A DNA stretch of 64,000 nt from Membranipora membranacea. Taxonomy: Eukaryota > Bryozoa > Gymnolaemata > Cheilostomatida > Membraniporidae. The stretch is from contig OU612068.1 in the NCBI GenBank assembly GCA_914767715.1, positions 33,482,001 to 33,546,000 of the forward strand, written 5' to 3'. The translations under genes were made by a program, and so were the position numbers. Positions within the stretch are counted from its first letter, which is position 1; every line of letters starts with the position of its first letter. Of this stretch, positions 1 to 13,400 are shown piece by piece. The notes under the pieces are model-generated. The model saw only the letters and a program-made list of their open reading frames with translations. It was not told the origin of the DNA and did not search any database.

Positions 1-389
1 AAACTAGATGTTAGGTCTCAGTCTATCGGGTGATGAAAATAGGCATAATATCCGAGTCATAAAATATTGGCTGAAATCTTAGCATGAATATTGAGATGCT
101 TATTTGTGTCGTAAGGCCGGTCATAGATCATAGCGCTACAGGTGTATATAATCACTCCTGGTATGATAGGTTCTGTGTCAGGAGTGAGACACCTGAGCGG
201 ACACCATTCCCAGGGTGGCGCAAACACACTATCAGTGTGGTAAAACACAACCGTGACGATTTTTTAGTAATCTGACGATAGACTGGTATCTTCTTTTTTA
301 TTGCTCTTAACTGTGACTATTGAAAATTAAAACTTCATGACCTCTTCTTGACAGCACTAATGTTCATTGTGTCCTCTGTCCCTAAACAG
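1..389 (+). other. Intron of anillin gene
   Basis: Lies upstream of the first recognisable anillin exon and ends in a CAG acceptor at 387-389. I looked here for the first half of the PH domain (the W-R-R-W-C type segment expected before the P-I-G motif) and did not find it, so that exon should lie outside the window. Short open frames on both strands look like chance. Confidence 0.6.
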
Positions 390-1001
390 GAGCCGATCGG
401 ACAGATGAGTTTAAAGGATTGTGTTACCACAGAAGTAGGACTTGTATCCAGGGATAAATGTGCTCGACCTAACACTATCGAGCTGGTCATCGTCCGACCT
501 CTCAGTAAATCTGATAATAATGCAGATAGTATGAACCGTCAGATCCGAGATAGGATGGTTTATGAGCAGTGAGTATGAGTAACTGAATCCTTGTAATTCC
601 CGAATCAATGCATTGACAGTTGAAACAAAATGTAGCAGCAAATTTGTCCTACAAAAAGGCACAACTCCATAAGACCTCAACGATTTCAAATGACATGTTC
701 GGCGGGTACGCAAATTTGAATAAAAACTCATAATTTAAAAAAAAATGATTATAATCAAAGAACTTTATGAAGTTCTTCAGATGCCATTCAAAGTTGTGAG
801 GATTATTACAATGTTGATTACTGTGATGCCTATTCTTGTCTACTGTGACTGCTATCGCTTATTTGTAGACATTGGTTTGGTATGGATACAAAGTCTGACA
901 GATTAGAGTGGTGTACAAAGCTGAATGAGGCATTAGCTAATGTACGACAATGGTACTCTGACGCAGCTCGGCCCATTCCAGCCAAGCGTATGGATATATA
1001 G
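390..1001 (+). CDS. ANLN: Anillin, C-terminal PH domain (3' end of gene, partial)
   Basis: Two exons, 390-568 and 869-1001 (stop TAG at 999-1001), joined in phase 2 through a GTGAGT donor and TAG acceptor. The first encodes a segment starting EPIGQMSLKDC with the CARPNTIELVIVRP stretch; the second begins HWFGMDTKSDRLEWCTKLNEA and ends in PIPAKRMDI. The order P-I-G, C-A-R-x-N-T-x-E-L, then W-x-x-x-D-T-K-x-x-R-x-x-W-x-x-K-L-N is that of the anillin C-terminal PH domain. In the family this domain binds phosphoinositides and helps anchor the actomyosin/septin scaffold at the cleavage furrow. Everything upstream (actin- and myosin-binding regions, anillin homology domain) lies outside the window. 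The gene converges on the cytokine receptor, with about 2.3 kb between the stop codons. Confidence 0.85.
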
Positions 1002-3270
1002 ACACATAGAGCATCAAACATTGAAGCTCTGCTATATATCTCAACTGTTGCCTGCTAGTTGCAATTTCCTTTTATTTTGTGCAAAAATGTAACGCCCTTG
1101 TTTTCTGGCTTGTCAAAACATTGTGGTGGTTATTGGGAGGCTCCCTTATCCAAGATGGTTTGGTGATCAAAATGATAAATGATATCTGTACTATCCAAAC
1201 ATATAACCTAGACTATCAATATAGGCGCTAAACATCTGATATTTCAGAATCCTCCGCAAGGCCTGTTCCAGCTAACTACATATTTTCTCTTACTGCTTTT
1301 CCCCCTTAACATATCTTGTTAGCTGTTACGAAGCTTCTCGATATTGAGATTTCCTTACTGTTGTGCTAAGTTGATGATGGTATCTAAAACAACGTTCTTG
1401 AAATGATGCTGATTAAATCTATATTATTTTTATAGCAATGTGTTGTAGTGACGGGATTTCATTATCTCTCTGTGATTGGAATTTATTTAACTCTTTTCTT
1501 ATGCCTAATATTGGTGCACACTTTTCCATACTTTTTATGTCATGATCATCTAAAATGAGACTGCTGACTGGTGTATTTATTCTTGTATGATTGTGAAATG
1601 CTGCCGCTCTGTGGAGACTGGATTTCTGTTGCTTGTGGTAAAACTCTCTTGTTACCCTCACAATACACATCCATTATATTATCAAATCAATGTCATTTTT
1701 TTAACAAGCCACAAAAGTCTGTCATTGAGATACAAATTAGAGCAACTCCTTGATAGAGTAATGACTCATTATAGGCGTAATGGGGAGCCAAAGTGATGGT
1801 GGGGAGGAAATGGTAAAGTGGATAATCATTAAAATAGTCATGTGTCAAAAATCTATTTCATCTCGCCAGCCCAACATTGCACAAGACCGCCAACATTGAT
1901 ATAAGGGACATAACAGATATGGAAGATTTCTGATTGTTGTGTTTAGTGGCCATAAACCTATGGATTTGCAAGACTTGTGATCTTTGTTTGCTGCTGGTTT
2001 TGAGGAGTAACTGAATTCCCTGTTGTTGCTGATTAGCTTTCGCCCCATTGCAATCAATAGCGGTGTACGAGTGTTTACATGGCTATTTATCTTGTTAGCT
2101 TTATTTCAGTATATCAATTTTTCTATGCTCACCCTCAGTCAAGTCTGGGCTTTTAGATTAGACACTTCAGCAGACCATGATTTTTGTGTTATATTAAGCG
2201 GTGCATAATTCATGCAAACCGAGTATTTTACACTGGTATGGATTCTACATTTTCTGGATGGTATGTTATTTAAGATATATATATATCCATTTTTCTTCAT
2301 GCACCGAAAACTAAACTTTGTCTTGTAATAATGCTCCTTTGTCGTCGATATTATACACACACGCTGTTCTACATCAAAGCTATGATGTGCTTAATTCGCT
2401 GCCGTCAGTATAACATAGTAATTGTGTTGTAGCTGTAATCCACCACATCAAACATCACACGTCACACTCAACACAGCTCCAGCTTGTCTCGCAACATAGA
2501 ACATATCTTATAGTATTCGACAACCATACTCAGGTCCAAGCACCTAAGGTACAGTTTTGGAATGTGTTATTAATTTGTAATGTGATAAGTGTGTATTATT
2601 GTTTATGTATTATATTTGTATTAATAATAATGGCATTGTTTAATTGTATTCATTTTCATTCATTTGCTAATCTTCCAATTGTTTATTCTGTGTATACGAT
2701 CTCCAATGGTCTCAAAATAAAAGCAAGAACCAAACTGTCTAGATGCATGCAGTATGTCTGTCGTAACACTCGTTTTACACCAATGATAAGGTAGGTTGGT
2801 GGTGGTGAGATTGAAGACAGAAATATATAAATAAGAATCTGTATGGTATTTATTCACACACAAAAAAGAGACAGACATGACTTGTATAAATATGTGGTGT
2901 GTACTCAATACTGATCAGTGTTCAACGATTATTATATTATAAACTAAATGTAGGTGAGGAACCAAAACCGAAAAGGCCAATCAGAATGCATGGGATAGTG
3001 TAGCTGTCCGATAATACCTTTAGTGGTACCTGTCGTTGATTGTCAAATAATCCAGATCAGGAGGAGCTAATAAAGGCAATCGAGAAAATCTGATAAGTAA
3101 ATTCAGGAAAAACTTTGATTTTATAAAAAAGTAACTGGCAATCAAAAAAATCGATGGCAGAATGTTTAGGAAACTAAAATAAGGAAAGATGGCAGTAACT
3201 GATAACGGCCAGGTATTGCCAACAATGATTATAATACTGATAAAGCTAACACAATTATTTGTCGTTTACG
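1002..3270. other. Intergenic region between convergent anillin and cytokine receptor genes
   Basis: Contains the 3' untranslated regions of two convergent genes. On the minus strand AATAAA (read at 2849-2854) is a candidate poly(A) signal for the receptor. I saw no coding exon with good splice sites; the small open frames are scattered over both strands and lack family features. Confidence 0.5.
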
Positions 3271-4408
3271 TCAAACGCTGACATCATTACAACCAGAGAC
3301 AAGTAGGTAATCAATGTCATCACGTGAAGCACTATCTGAAGTGAAACTCATGTTACAATCATCTACTAACGGTGCTGCCTGATAGTCTGACAGCTCAATG
3401 GCAGGTCTAACTGATGCAGGTAAGCTTACTGGGTACCCATCAGGTAAATTCTTGTAATCTCTATGACAGTGTGTAGGTCTTGTTTCTTCTACTTGACTGA
3501 TAAGTAAAGATGGTGCCAGGTCCTAGTGAAATAATATAATCATCATTACAGTGCAAGATGAATTTCTAGCTTTGTCACACGACCAATTTTTGCTGGAAAC
3601 AAAAAAGTGCCCGCTGGCAAGGCTAGAAATTATATAGACTGCCAATAAAAGTGTTAGAAAAATACCTGCGTTCTTTATTTCCTTTAGTAGACTCCGATTT
3701 ACAAAAATAATTTCTCACAAAGTTAAGTTGATGTCGTACTGGGATTGTCACTATGATAAGACTAGAGATATTAATACCTTTGCCTGAATGTTGGCTGAGC
3801 TGTTGTATGGGGACGGTTGATCTCCCTCCCCGTCTGATATTCTATCAACCTGTAGATAACCGCTACCAGGCATATGTTCTATAGAACTGTTCATACTCTC
3901 CATATCTGAAGTAAACTGTTCAGTCTTGAGATTCTCTTTGTCTGAAGTATACATAAATATAATCATTGTTTTATAGCTTATATTGCTGCTAACATTGCTG
4001 ATATGCTTTGTGAGGTGGTTCATAGTAGCCTGTTTTTACAAGCTTAGTTGGTTTTTAAGTCAGGCAAGTTGGAGAGTAGAGGCATTAGCTATAGAAAACC
4101 TCCACCTCGACAAAGCGAGATCTGAAATACCCATAACATATAAATATTTATAAAGTATTTATATGTTTATGGAAATATTTAATAATTATTATTGAGTCTA
4201 TGGAAATACCTTGTGATTGGGGCACATGTTCCACTATGACTCTGTTATCTCCTGTAGTGTTAGGTGAAGGCTGCAGTAAATCCTGCAGAGTTTTACCAGC
4301 AAACAGTGGACCTGGTCTTCCGCTGTTAATATCCAGACAAGCCGATACAGTCAGTTCCTGACTGCTTCCTAAACTTCCGACATCATCATCAAATACAGCA
4401 GGCGTACT
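3271..4408 (-). CDS. Receptor alternative tail B (three exons)
   Basis: Exons 4210-4408 (phase 0 to 1), 3778-3941 (1 to 0) and 3271-3522 (0 to stop TGA at 3271-3273). They encode STPAVFDDDVGSLGSSQ with a later ACLDINSG; then GSGYLQVDRISDGEG; then a C-terminal exon with RDYKNL, DGYPVS, SDYQAA and IDYLLVSG close to the end. Because the first exon enters in phase 0, it can follow exon 6385-6540 exactly as tail A does. YLLV resembles the hydrophobic docking sites used by STAT5-type factors. Each of the three exons has good splice sites. Confidence 0.72.
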
Positions 4409-7400
4409 CTATAACATAGAGAGTACAGGATAATACTGTTTGCCCGAAAAGTCAAAGGCGATTCACACATTTAAGTCAGGTATAGCCTTTTCTGTAAAAA
4501 TGCTGGGGAAGCTGACGGCGACTATTTTTGTATCATAGCAATCAACGCTTAGAAATCCAAGATAATTGCTCTAATTATTTCTGAACATTTTTGGAAATCT
4601 GTGCAGTTGTTCAGCTGAGAGCTTTAACAGTAAAGCTTGAGCAGGCTAGTATTGGTTGGTATTTTATCCATTTCATGTACCTGTACAGGGAGGGATGGTG
4701 GGGGGGGGGGATAAACTAACCTATGACTGATGTGCAGTAGTTTTATGGCCGCTCTCTCATATCCAATTAAATTGATGGTGTGACATTACGTAGCATCAAA
4801 AGGCATTATTGCTCAACATGCATGCATACATTCAATAAACACCAACAGTCTTTAAAAAACATAATTAAGTGAAAATAGTGCCAATAGCCAAGATAGTAAT
4901 CTTTGGTGCAGATATGATCGTCTCCATTGGTTATGAATGAATATAAAAGCTCATCTTCCAGTTTTTTCAATCTGCCACATATCTGGCGATGTAATAAAAT
5001 GAGATCTCAGTCTATCTACCTCTTTAACCCGCTGAAGCTGGGGCGTTCGAAGTTGTGCAGGTAGCCCTCCAGGTAGCTCTTCAGGTGTAAGTACATGTTT
5101 AGCTTTACATGGCTCTGATTTAATAGAGTTATCATCACCTTGTGATATTCTGTCTACCTGTAAGTAACTGTTCAGATCCTGACCGGAACTTTGTGTATGT
5201 CCGCCAGATTTATCCTTTCCACCTATAAGTGAAACAACAGCTAAATTTACAGGTGTCAAAATGGTTTGACAGATATGTATTCATTTACTATACTATACTA
5301 TCCATTTTATTGAATCCAGCCGGTATATCGTGTGATATCAATGAGGTGGTGATTTAGATAAGATTTCATTTGGTCCCGACATCAGACAGAAAACCTGTCA
5401 ACAAATCTCCTCGACATTCTTGTGCTGGATCAATTCACTACTTTCTGACCTACTTTCTGACCTTCACACCAGCAGACTACAGACCAGCACACCAGTAGTT
5501 TAAGTGCTCAAACGGTGCAAGATGCTGGTAGAGGCATTTCATTATCAACCACTTTCTGGTTGATAATGAAATGCCTCTACCAGCATCTTGCACCGTTTGA
5601 GCACTTAAACTAGCACACCAGCAGATTCTCAGTTGTAGATCACAGGACATGTCTGGTAACATTCTCACAAAGCTCTCAAGAATGTAGAATTGATGAACAA
5701 ATAACAGTATTATAGATTGATAGAATACATTTGTAACACAGGAGCAACTCGGTATCTTTACATTACATTGATGAGGTACTCATTACTCACCTTCGGTTAA
5801 GAGATCAGGTGAGATAAAATCTGATAGACTTAACTTTCCTCTATCACAAGCTGGATCCCCGCTCAAATCCCTCAAACAAGCTGCATACAGATCAGATCAG
5901 TAAATAACGTTACACAATGACGAAAGGAAATAAGTCATTCGAATGCTGTTTGAGGGAAAAGTTCGATGACCGTTTTGTTATCATGGCGGCGGCCGAGCTT
6001 GGACAAGCAACGAAAAAAAATTAAAAAACACTTAAAAGATAAAAGTTACCTGAAACACTGGGCCCATCATCAAAGAATGCATCCGCCTCAAGTTCATTCT
6101 ACAACATAAATATCATGATTTATCCAATTAAGTCAACAAAAAGAAGCAAGACAATAAATACCACAGTGGTCTGTGGGCGTGCTGGTACCCGGCGACGTCT
6201 GCCAAACTTAGGGAATATCGACCTGACTACAGACGCATTTCCGAGAATTTAACAGCATATGTCAATGACATTGAAAATAGATCACGCAATCTTTTTGCCA
6301 AAAAACGAAATGGGTAACCCTGCTCTTTGGATAGTAAAAAATCAAACATTTTAAGCAATTGACGTATCTAGATATGACACATACCTCTCTATCGTTTACA
6401 GTGCACAGTAAGAATGGCTCATCACACGTAGCAGTAGGCGACTCCTGATATGCAGCTCGTTTGTACGCAGAGCGAGATAATATAGAAGAATGTCCTGAAT
6501 GATCATCCGCTGCCGTCCAGTAATCACTATCAACTGACTGCTACAATTCAATGAATTTATAAAAATATAATACAATACAGTAATAACAATAAACTACAGT
6601 AATAACATTTAAATACTATACAGTGGGGAGGTTTGGAGGGTGTCCCACCCTCCCTGTATACAGTTATAACAAACCATACAGTTATAACAATATGATATCA
6701 TACAGCATTAACAGACCTCCTTAGTAATATTTTCTAGCATACCTGATGACTGGGGCCGCGTTGTCTGATGCTAATATCACTGTGTATCAGGTGCTGTCTC
6801 TCTAAGTCCTCATGCTGTAGAAGTCTGGCCTCCTGTCGAGCTTTAATCTCTAGATTAGTGTTATCTATACGTGGGTCAGTTATTACTGGAGTTATAGAGG
6901 AGGGATAAGTAAGGAAAAAGTCATCCTCCCCGACTTCAGATCCTTCATCGTCACTAAGCTCCTCAGGCTAAAAAACACAATACATCGCTGCAAGTGTGAC
7001 AGAAATCACCCAAATATATACAGCTGAAACGTAGATCCGGACACACTCAGGGAAGGAGTATTAAATTAATATTATCAAAAATAGGTAATATGTACGCATT
7101 TCTCGCTCTCTTGCATTCTGACATTCTGTTTAAATTAATTCTACTACCTGCATAGTGCCATCCAGCACGGGCTGTATCACTCCAACTATTATTTTCTTTG
7201 CATTTCTTTGCTTTCTGAAAGAGAGAGAATTTAGATCTTAGCCTGCAGCCAAAACTTGACCATCACACTTCAGTTATAAATTCCTGTCTATTTTAAAACT
7301 CTGTTGTTAGTGATGACCTCTGAACAGGTCTCGGTCTTAAAATTGAAACCATATGTCCAGCAGCATAGACATTCCCTCGCATGTGATGTTAGAGATTTCT

Positions 7401-10400
7401 TGAGCTCCAATGATCGTTTACCTTGAAGATTTCTCAGCAATTTCCCAAATTAAAGTTCTCAGTAACAGTTTCAATGAGCTCAAGTTCTGTGTTTGTCCAA
7501 ATTCCTTATTTATGGGCATTATTTGAGTTTTAACTTCCAAGTACAGCCCTGAAGATTTTTATTAGCAAAAACTTAATATTTAAGTTTCAGTCATACAAAA
7601 CGTGACAGTTATAATATGAGTACATTAATGTAATGCAGACATAGGCCTACCTTTGACTTGTATCCAAAATTTAGAATTGGTCATATTATAGTTTGTGAGT
7701 ATAATAGCAAGCTATATGAAAATGGTATCGCATATCAAATGCAATATACCAGACACCCAGCCAGATGAATATGTTGTTTGCGTGCGGTTGCCAAAAACAG
7801 TTCAATGATTGGCCATATCACACCCCACACGCTCAAAATAACCCAATGATTCAACAACAAAATAAAACTGCGCCATCAAAGGTGGTTGCAAAAGAAATAT
7901 CGAATTGCCTATTACTAATAATCCTCCCACTAGTTTTTCAAAATTCTTTTATGGACCCTCTCTCGAACCAGGTAATTCATCTTGGAGGACTGTTGGTCCA
8001 AATAGTGATAGGTAGGAAACTACAACTGAACTAATTCAATAATGACTGCATGTTCACTGCTATCATAGACAATTCGTTTTCTGTTTATATATTATGTTCA
8101 TTGTCATCTACGACCATTGTGGAGATGTACCAAAATCACCAAACCGAGGGTATCATAAACACACCATGTGTCACAATCTGAGGTTTAAAGTCATTCTTGA
8201 TCTCACTTCTGACTTCATGTGTAGACAACTTTCATTTTGAGATTGAGATATGCGGGGTTGATGTCACTGTTTTTGCGGCTCAACCTTGAACTTAATTATG
8301 AAACATACCGTCGAATATAGCAGACGACAGAAAGTACCGCAACAATGATGATCAGTCCAATTACTGCGACGATTATAGCGATTATCGCCTTCTTGTCTAA
8401 AACATGTCAAAGGGCGAAGTGTATTGATCTGCAGCGAAAATTTTGTTACCATGATGAGCAAACATACATTAAAGTCAGCATCTCTTGTTATGTTGCTCAA
8501 GGTGTAGATTCAAGCCATTCACGTACAAATAGGCCAGACAGGCTTCACAAAAGTTTGAGAAAGCAAATAAAACAACACATTACCTCAGCAAAGCTAGCTA
8601 TACAGAAGACAAAATGGGTAGTTACAGCAATTAACTCCCTCTCCGCCAGACGGGCAGTTCAGAAGATATACTTTTTAGAGTATTGACAAATATTCTTTAT
8701 GATTTTTGTACAGAGGGATGAGAATAAGTAGTTGCAAAGAGCCGAAGCCCGATTCACCGACATCCCTGATAGGAATTATGGTTTAAGTAGTCACAGCGCT
8801 TATAAAATATTAATTCGGTACAATTAAGAACATAAAGACAACTTAGATAACTCGTTACTCCAACACCAAGTTTTTTATGACAAATAGCTGTCCACAACTG
8901 GAACATACACCAGACTTTCTGCACTAGACCACAAATATGACTTTGCATGGCAAATATCCGAGTTCACTGTGAGCTCATGCTAAATCATCCTACCATTTTC
9001 ATTTGTGATTTCAGAAACCGCTAGAGCTGGTGGAGCTTCTGGGAAAACACAGTCAAATGAATGCAAAAACTAATTGATGATCATAACAAGGAGTTTTTTG
9101 CATAAACTATGATCGTTATGTTATATGTTATATTATGATCATATTATGATATGAACAAGCCATGCTGAACTCTTAGCATTCATTGTGCAGTTAGGCAAAA
9201 TTGTGACCTAAAGCCTAATATTAAAACAATAAAATTAACAAACTAATTTTTTCTCGTGAGACATCAGCTTATGATTATTACCTGTTGGAGGTAGGTTGGT
9301 GTAGGGTTTAGCAGAGGTTTTCTCCACCGCAAGTCGTCCCTGATAAGTGAGTGTCAACCAAAAATCAAACTGTGCATCCTCAGGTGTGTTTACCAGCAAA
9401 CTCTAGAGGAGAAATAACAGTCAGTAACAGGAGTGTGTAAGGAGGTGGACAAGGTTCTGTGGATGCGGCCCAGGTCTGTAGTATAGAAGGTCTATGGCTG
9501 ACTACCTCCTCCAATCAATGAAAACCTGCTATCCGATCTGATCTATGAAGGCTTAAACGGTAAGCAGAAAAAATCATCGGGTGAATAAATAAGCACAGAG
9601 TCACAGAGTAAGAACTACCACTCAGGGGACAGGGACTACCACTCAAGGGACAGGGACTACCACTCAGGGGACAGGGACTACCACTCAGGGGACAGGGACT
9701 ACCACTCAAGGGACAGGGACTACCACCCAGGGGACAGGGACTACCACTCAGGGGACAGGGACTACCACTCAAGGGACAGGGACTACCACTCAGGGGACAG
9801 GGACTACCACTCAGGGGACAGGGACTACCACTCAAGGGACAGGGACTACCACTCAGGGGACAGGGACTACCACTCAGGGGACAGGGACTACCACTCAGGG
9901 GACAGGGACTACCACTCAAGGGACAGGGACTACCACTCAGGGGACAGGGAGTTCATTGGATTCACTTTCACCTTGATTCAAGTTCAATCTCTAGGGCTAA
10001 ACTATAATACATCTATCTGTGCAGGTATATTTCGAATAAGAGCCTAAAAAAATTGTTTTCTTACCATATTGCATTGCAGAGAGAGGTTTGGTATTGTTTG
10101 AGTCCTATAACAGATCTCCCGATTCTTAGGAAACAAGGCATCTGTTTGGACACATTTGTAGTTGATGTCAACGGAATCTATCTTTGGTATACCCGGTTCG
10201 CACTGTGGTTGGATAGAGAGTTTGGAGTGCGAAGAATTGTAGTAATCAAATTTGAACCCAATGTCTAAACATAAAGAAAATAAGATATGGTTAATGTAAT
10301 GTTGTACATTTGATATCGACATCGACATCACACTTTTATTAAGATTGTTTTGTGCTGTGACCTAACAATATCGGTGCTACATATTAACATAAAACTATTC

Positions 10401-13400
10401 CAAGCGCATCGCCATAGCAGGCTGTGCACTAGGTACAAATTTTGACAGTCGTGAACTTGTATGTATATTATGTACCAGTGTCAGGTGATGGTGGATTGTT
10501 CCCATAGAGACACGGAGCCCACAGCACTCCACTCAATGACTGTCCTCCATTCCTGTGAACGCTGACACCATATTTAAAATCATGCGGTGATTCACCAGGA
10601 ACTTTGATCACATGGCTTGTGTGATTATTTACATAGTCGTCTGAAAGTTCAATCCACTCGAATATGTCCTTATCAAAAATCAGAAAAAAAATTAGCAAAA
10701 GAAATGACGATACAAAGAATTGTACAGGTACAAGGTTAAGGTAAATGAATTGCTGTTGAAAGTTCAAACAATCTGGTAGTCTACTGCCCAGACTACACAT
10801 ATAGAACCTTTTAACGATGGCTAACAATATTCACAAGCATCGAACACTCACAACACATGCATTGTTGTCCAGCAGTTTACACCAGTAAATTGTGTAGGTG
10901 ACATTGACGGCCACATTTGAATCGATGTATTGCTTTAGTGCTTTCCAGTCTAAGTGAACATATCTCTGTTTGGGATTTAGCTCCCCTTCCTGCAGTCTTA
11001 TTTCCTGCTCTTCTTCAGAAGGCACTTCCCGGGCAGTTATCATACACTTTTTCAAACTCTCTACAGAAAAGCCAAACTGAAGCCATCGAGTATGTTGTTA
11101 ACTGTGTTGCAGCATGTGAGGCCATAATGGAGAGGCATGCGCGGAATCAAACTATTTGAACTGATATAATATAATTGAATTCACAGATTGATGATAACAT
11201 CAGGCAAAGTTTAAAGTTAGCAAATTTGTCATTTGCCAAATAGCAAAAACGCTAAATTCCATTTATCCATTTATTTAAAATCCATTTTTATTTTAGCTGG
11301 TAGTGCTTCATTTTGTTGTGTGGAGGGAAAGCAAAAGTCCTGTTTAACACACAATAACCTTGATTTTTCCGTAGAAGACCATTCCCTGATAGTTCTCTAG
11401 ATTATTCAATTTATAAAGGGTTGTGCAAAGATCCTGGTGTGAAGTACTGCCAAAGAATTATCTCAAAAGTTTCACAAAAACATCCGAAAACTTCCATCGA
11501 ATAAAGATAAAACTAGAAGATAATTTTTTTATTGCTGGCTTTGTTTCCTTACTGTCCAGGCTGCTTGCCGCAGGTATTGTGATTGCTGTCGGCTTTCCCA
11601 ATCCAACATCATTGATGCCAGCGACCGTAAGGCTTGTGTCATGTAAGGGTAGACAGAAGATATTCTCTCGATGAGAAGCAGCCAGTTCTATCGGTTTGCC
11701 GTATGTTATTCGATAGGAGTTCAATTCACCATTACCACCAGAGTGAATACTCAGGGTCTACAATAATTGAGAACTTAAATTTGTACAGCAGGGCAGTTGA
11801 ACCTACATCCTAACTATAAGCATTCCTGTGTGACCTTGTCAAATTCATTGTTTTGCAGCTGAATCACTAAAGCCCAGGCCTATATTCAGCATCTGTAACA
11901 CACACAAATCCTGGGATATAGTTTTTAAATCATTACTGGTTTGAAATCTGATTTATCTCCATCTTAGCAATCCTTGAAAAACCTCAAGAAGATGGCAAAA
12001 AATTAGATATGAAAAGCCTATATATGCTCCCCAACAGGTTTCGGCGGTGCAGATGCTGAATCGAAAGAATTTTCAACATATTATTACCGATGATATTCCA
12101 GATATAGGTTATTTCAACACTATGTTCCTATTTTACAGTGAGTATCAAAGAGTGGCAAAAGAAGGAGGACAACTCTTGAAGAGCAGTTTAGAGAATCCTT
12201 TTGAAATAGATACGTATTGATTTGTTCAGAAGATTCAACAACAAAACCAACAAGTATAAAACAAGAACAAAGTGTTTGATGTCATCACAAACCTTCCAAT
12301 AAACTGTCACTATTCTATGGTCTGGTTGGCCCTCACAAGCTTTAGAATCATCTACTGCTTCAAAGGCGTTAATATTCACAGCTGGTCCCTTGGAAGGCAC
12401 TAAAATTAAAATATAGTATATTAAATAAGTTCTGGAGTTCCGAGTATATAACATATAGAAGGGGGATAAGAAAAGGGAGCCTGCAGTAGCATGGAGCTAG
12501 GATACCTATAACTGGGTGGATTGTGTATAGAGAAACTCTTGTATACATTGAACAACAAAAATAATGTCATGGTTACGTATTTCTCTGATATGATACATCA
12601 AATTAACTCTTCTTGCCTTTCTCTACAATATGAGGTAGCCACATTATTGTTAGCAACATCTACTGACATAATATCATACATACGTGCAGGTTTAGTTTGT
12701 AATGTGAGCGTAGAGTTGTCACTCCATACTCCCTGACTGTTTCCTATCTTCTGACGAGCAATGACAGTGTAGTGTGTTGCAGGTAGCAGTGGCCTAACCT
12801 CATAATACTCCACCTGCTCCTTGCTACTTGGTGTTTTCATGTCTGGGTGAATCTCAACATCCACTATGACTTGCCTGTCTTCTTCACTAATCTATTATCA
12901 TAAAAACACGGTCTCTATCTTACCTAGCCACAGGCGGCTCAGACAAATGAACTGAATAGCTAGTTACTGCTGAAGACTGAATTGCGCAGGATGAAAACTT
13001 CAGTTGTCATTAACAAGGGTGATGATGTAAGTCAGTACTAAATTATAACTTACCATTTCATAATCAGCAGTAAGTGTTTGATTTACCACGGCGATATATT
13101 GGATTATCATTCCATTAACTCGTGACGCAACTTGGATTCTCTTGTGAGCGGGGATGCTCGTCATTGTCCAAGTGATATTTACCCGATCCTCAGTAGCCGG
13201 GCTTGTCATGCTGATAAACGGTGGCATTATTTTAACTGTAAAAATATGAGGGATTATGTTAGTATAAGTAATCAGCTACAAGGTTACTAAGTGTCATCAA
13301 GTTATTCCTGCAAATAGGTCAGTTTTGTAGTCACACTCAATTTTTATATTTTGTCAGCTTCAGCTACATTTTGACAGGACTAATCTAAAAGTCATTTTTG

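Noticed and set aside
84-275. Candidate upstream anillin exon
   Set aside because: Translation lacks the expected PH-domain residues and no matching-phase donor was found.
4951-5222. Internal donor linking tail A directly to tail B (CAG before VDRIS, phase 0)
   Set aside because: Possible by phase, but it would discard a long protein-like open part with its own stop; kept only as an alternative to test.
8345-8686. 113-codon plus-strand open frame
   Set aside because: Antisense to the receptor transmembrane exon; that exon explains the sequence on the other strand with matching splice phases.
9515-9919. 134-codon open frame of SGSPCPL heptads, minus strand
   Set aside because: Produced by a 21-bp tandem repeat in a receptor intron; no start context, splice sites or unique sequence.
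9612-9950. Possible CRISPR-like array
   Set aside because: Repeats are head to tail without unique spacers, in a eukaryotic intron.
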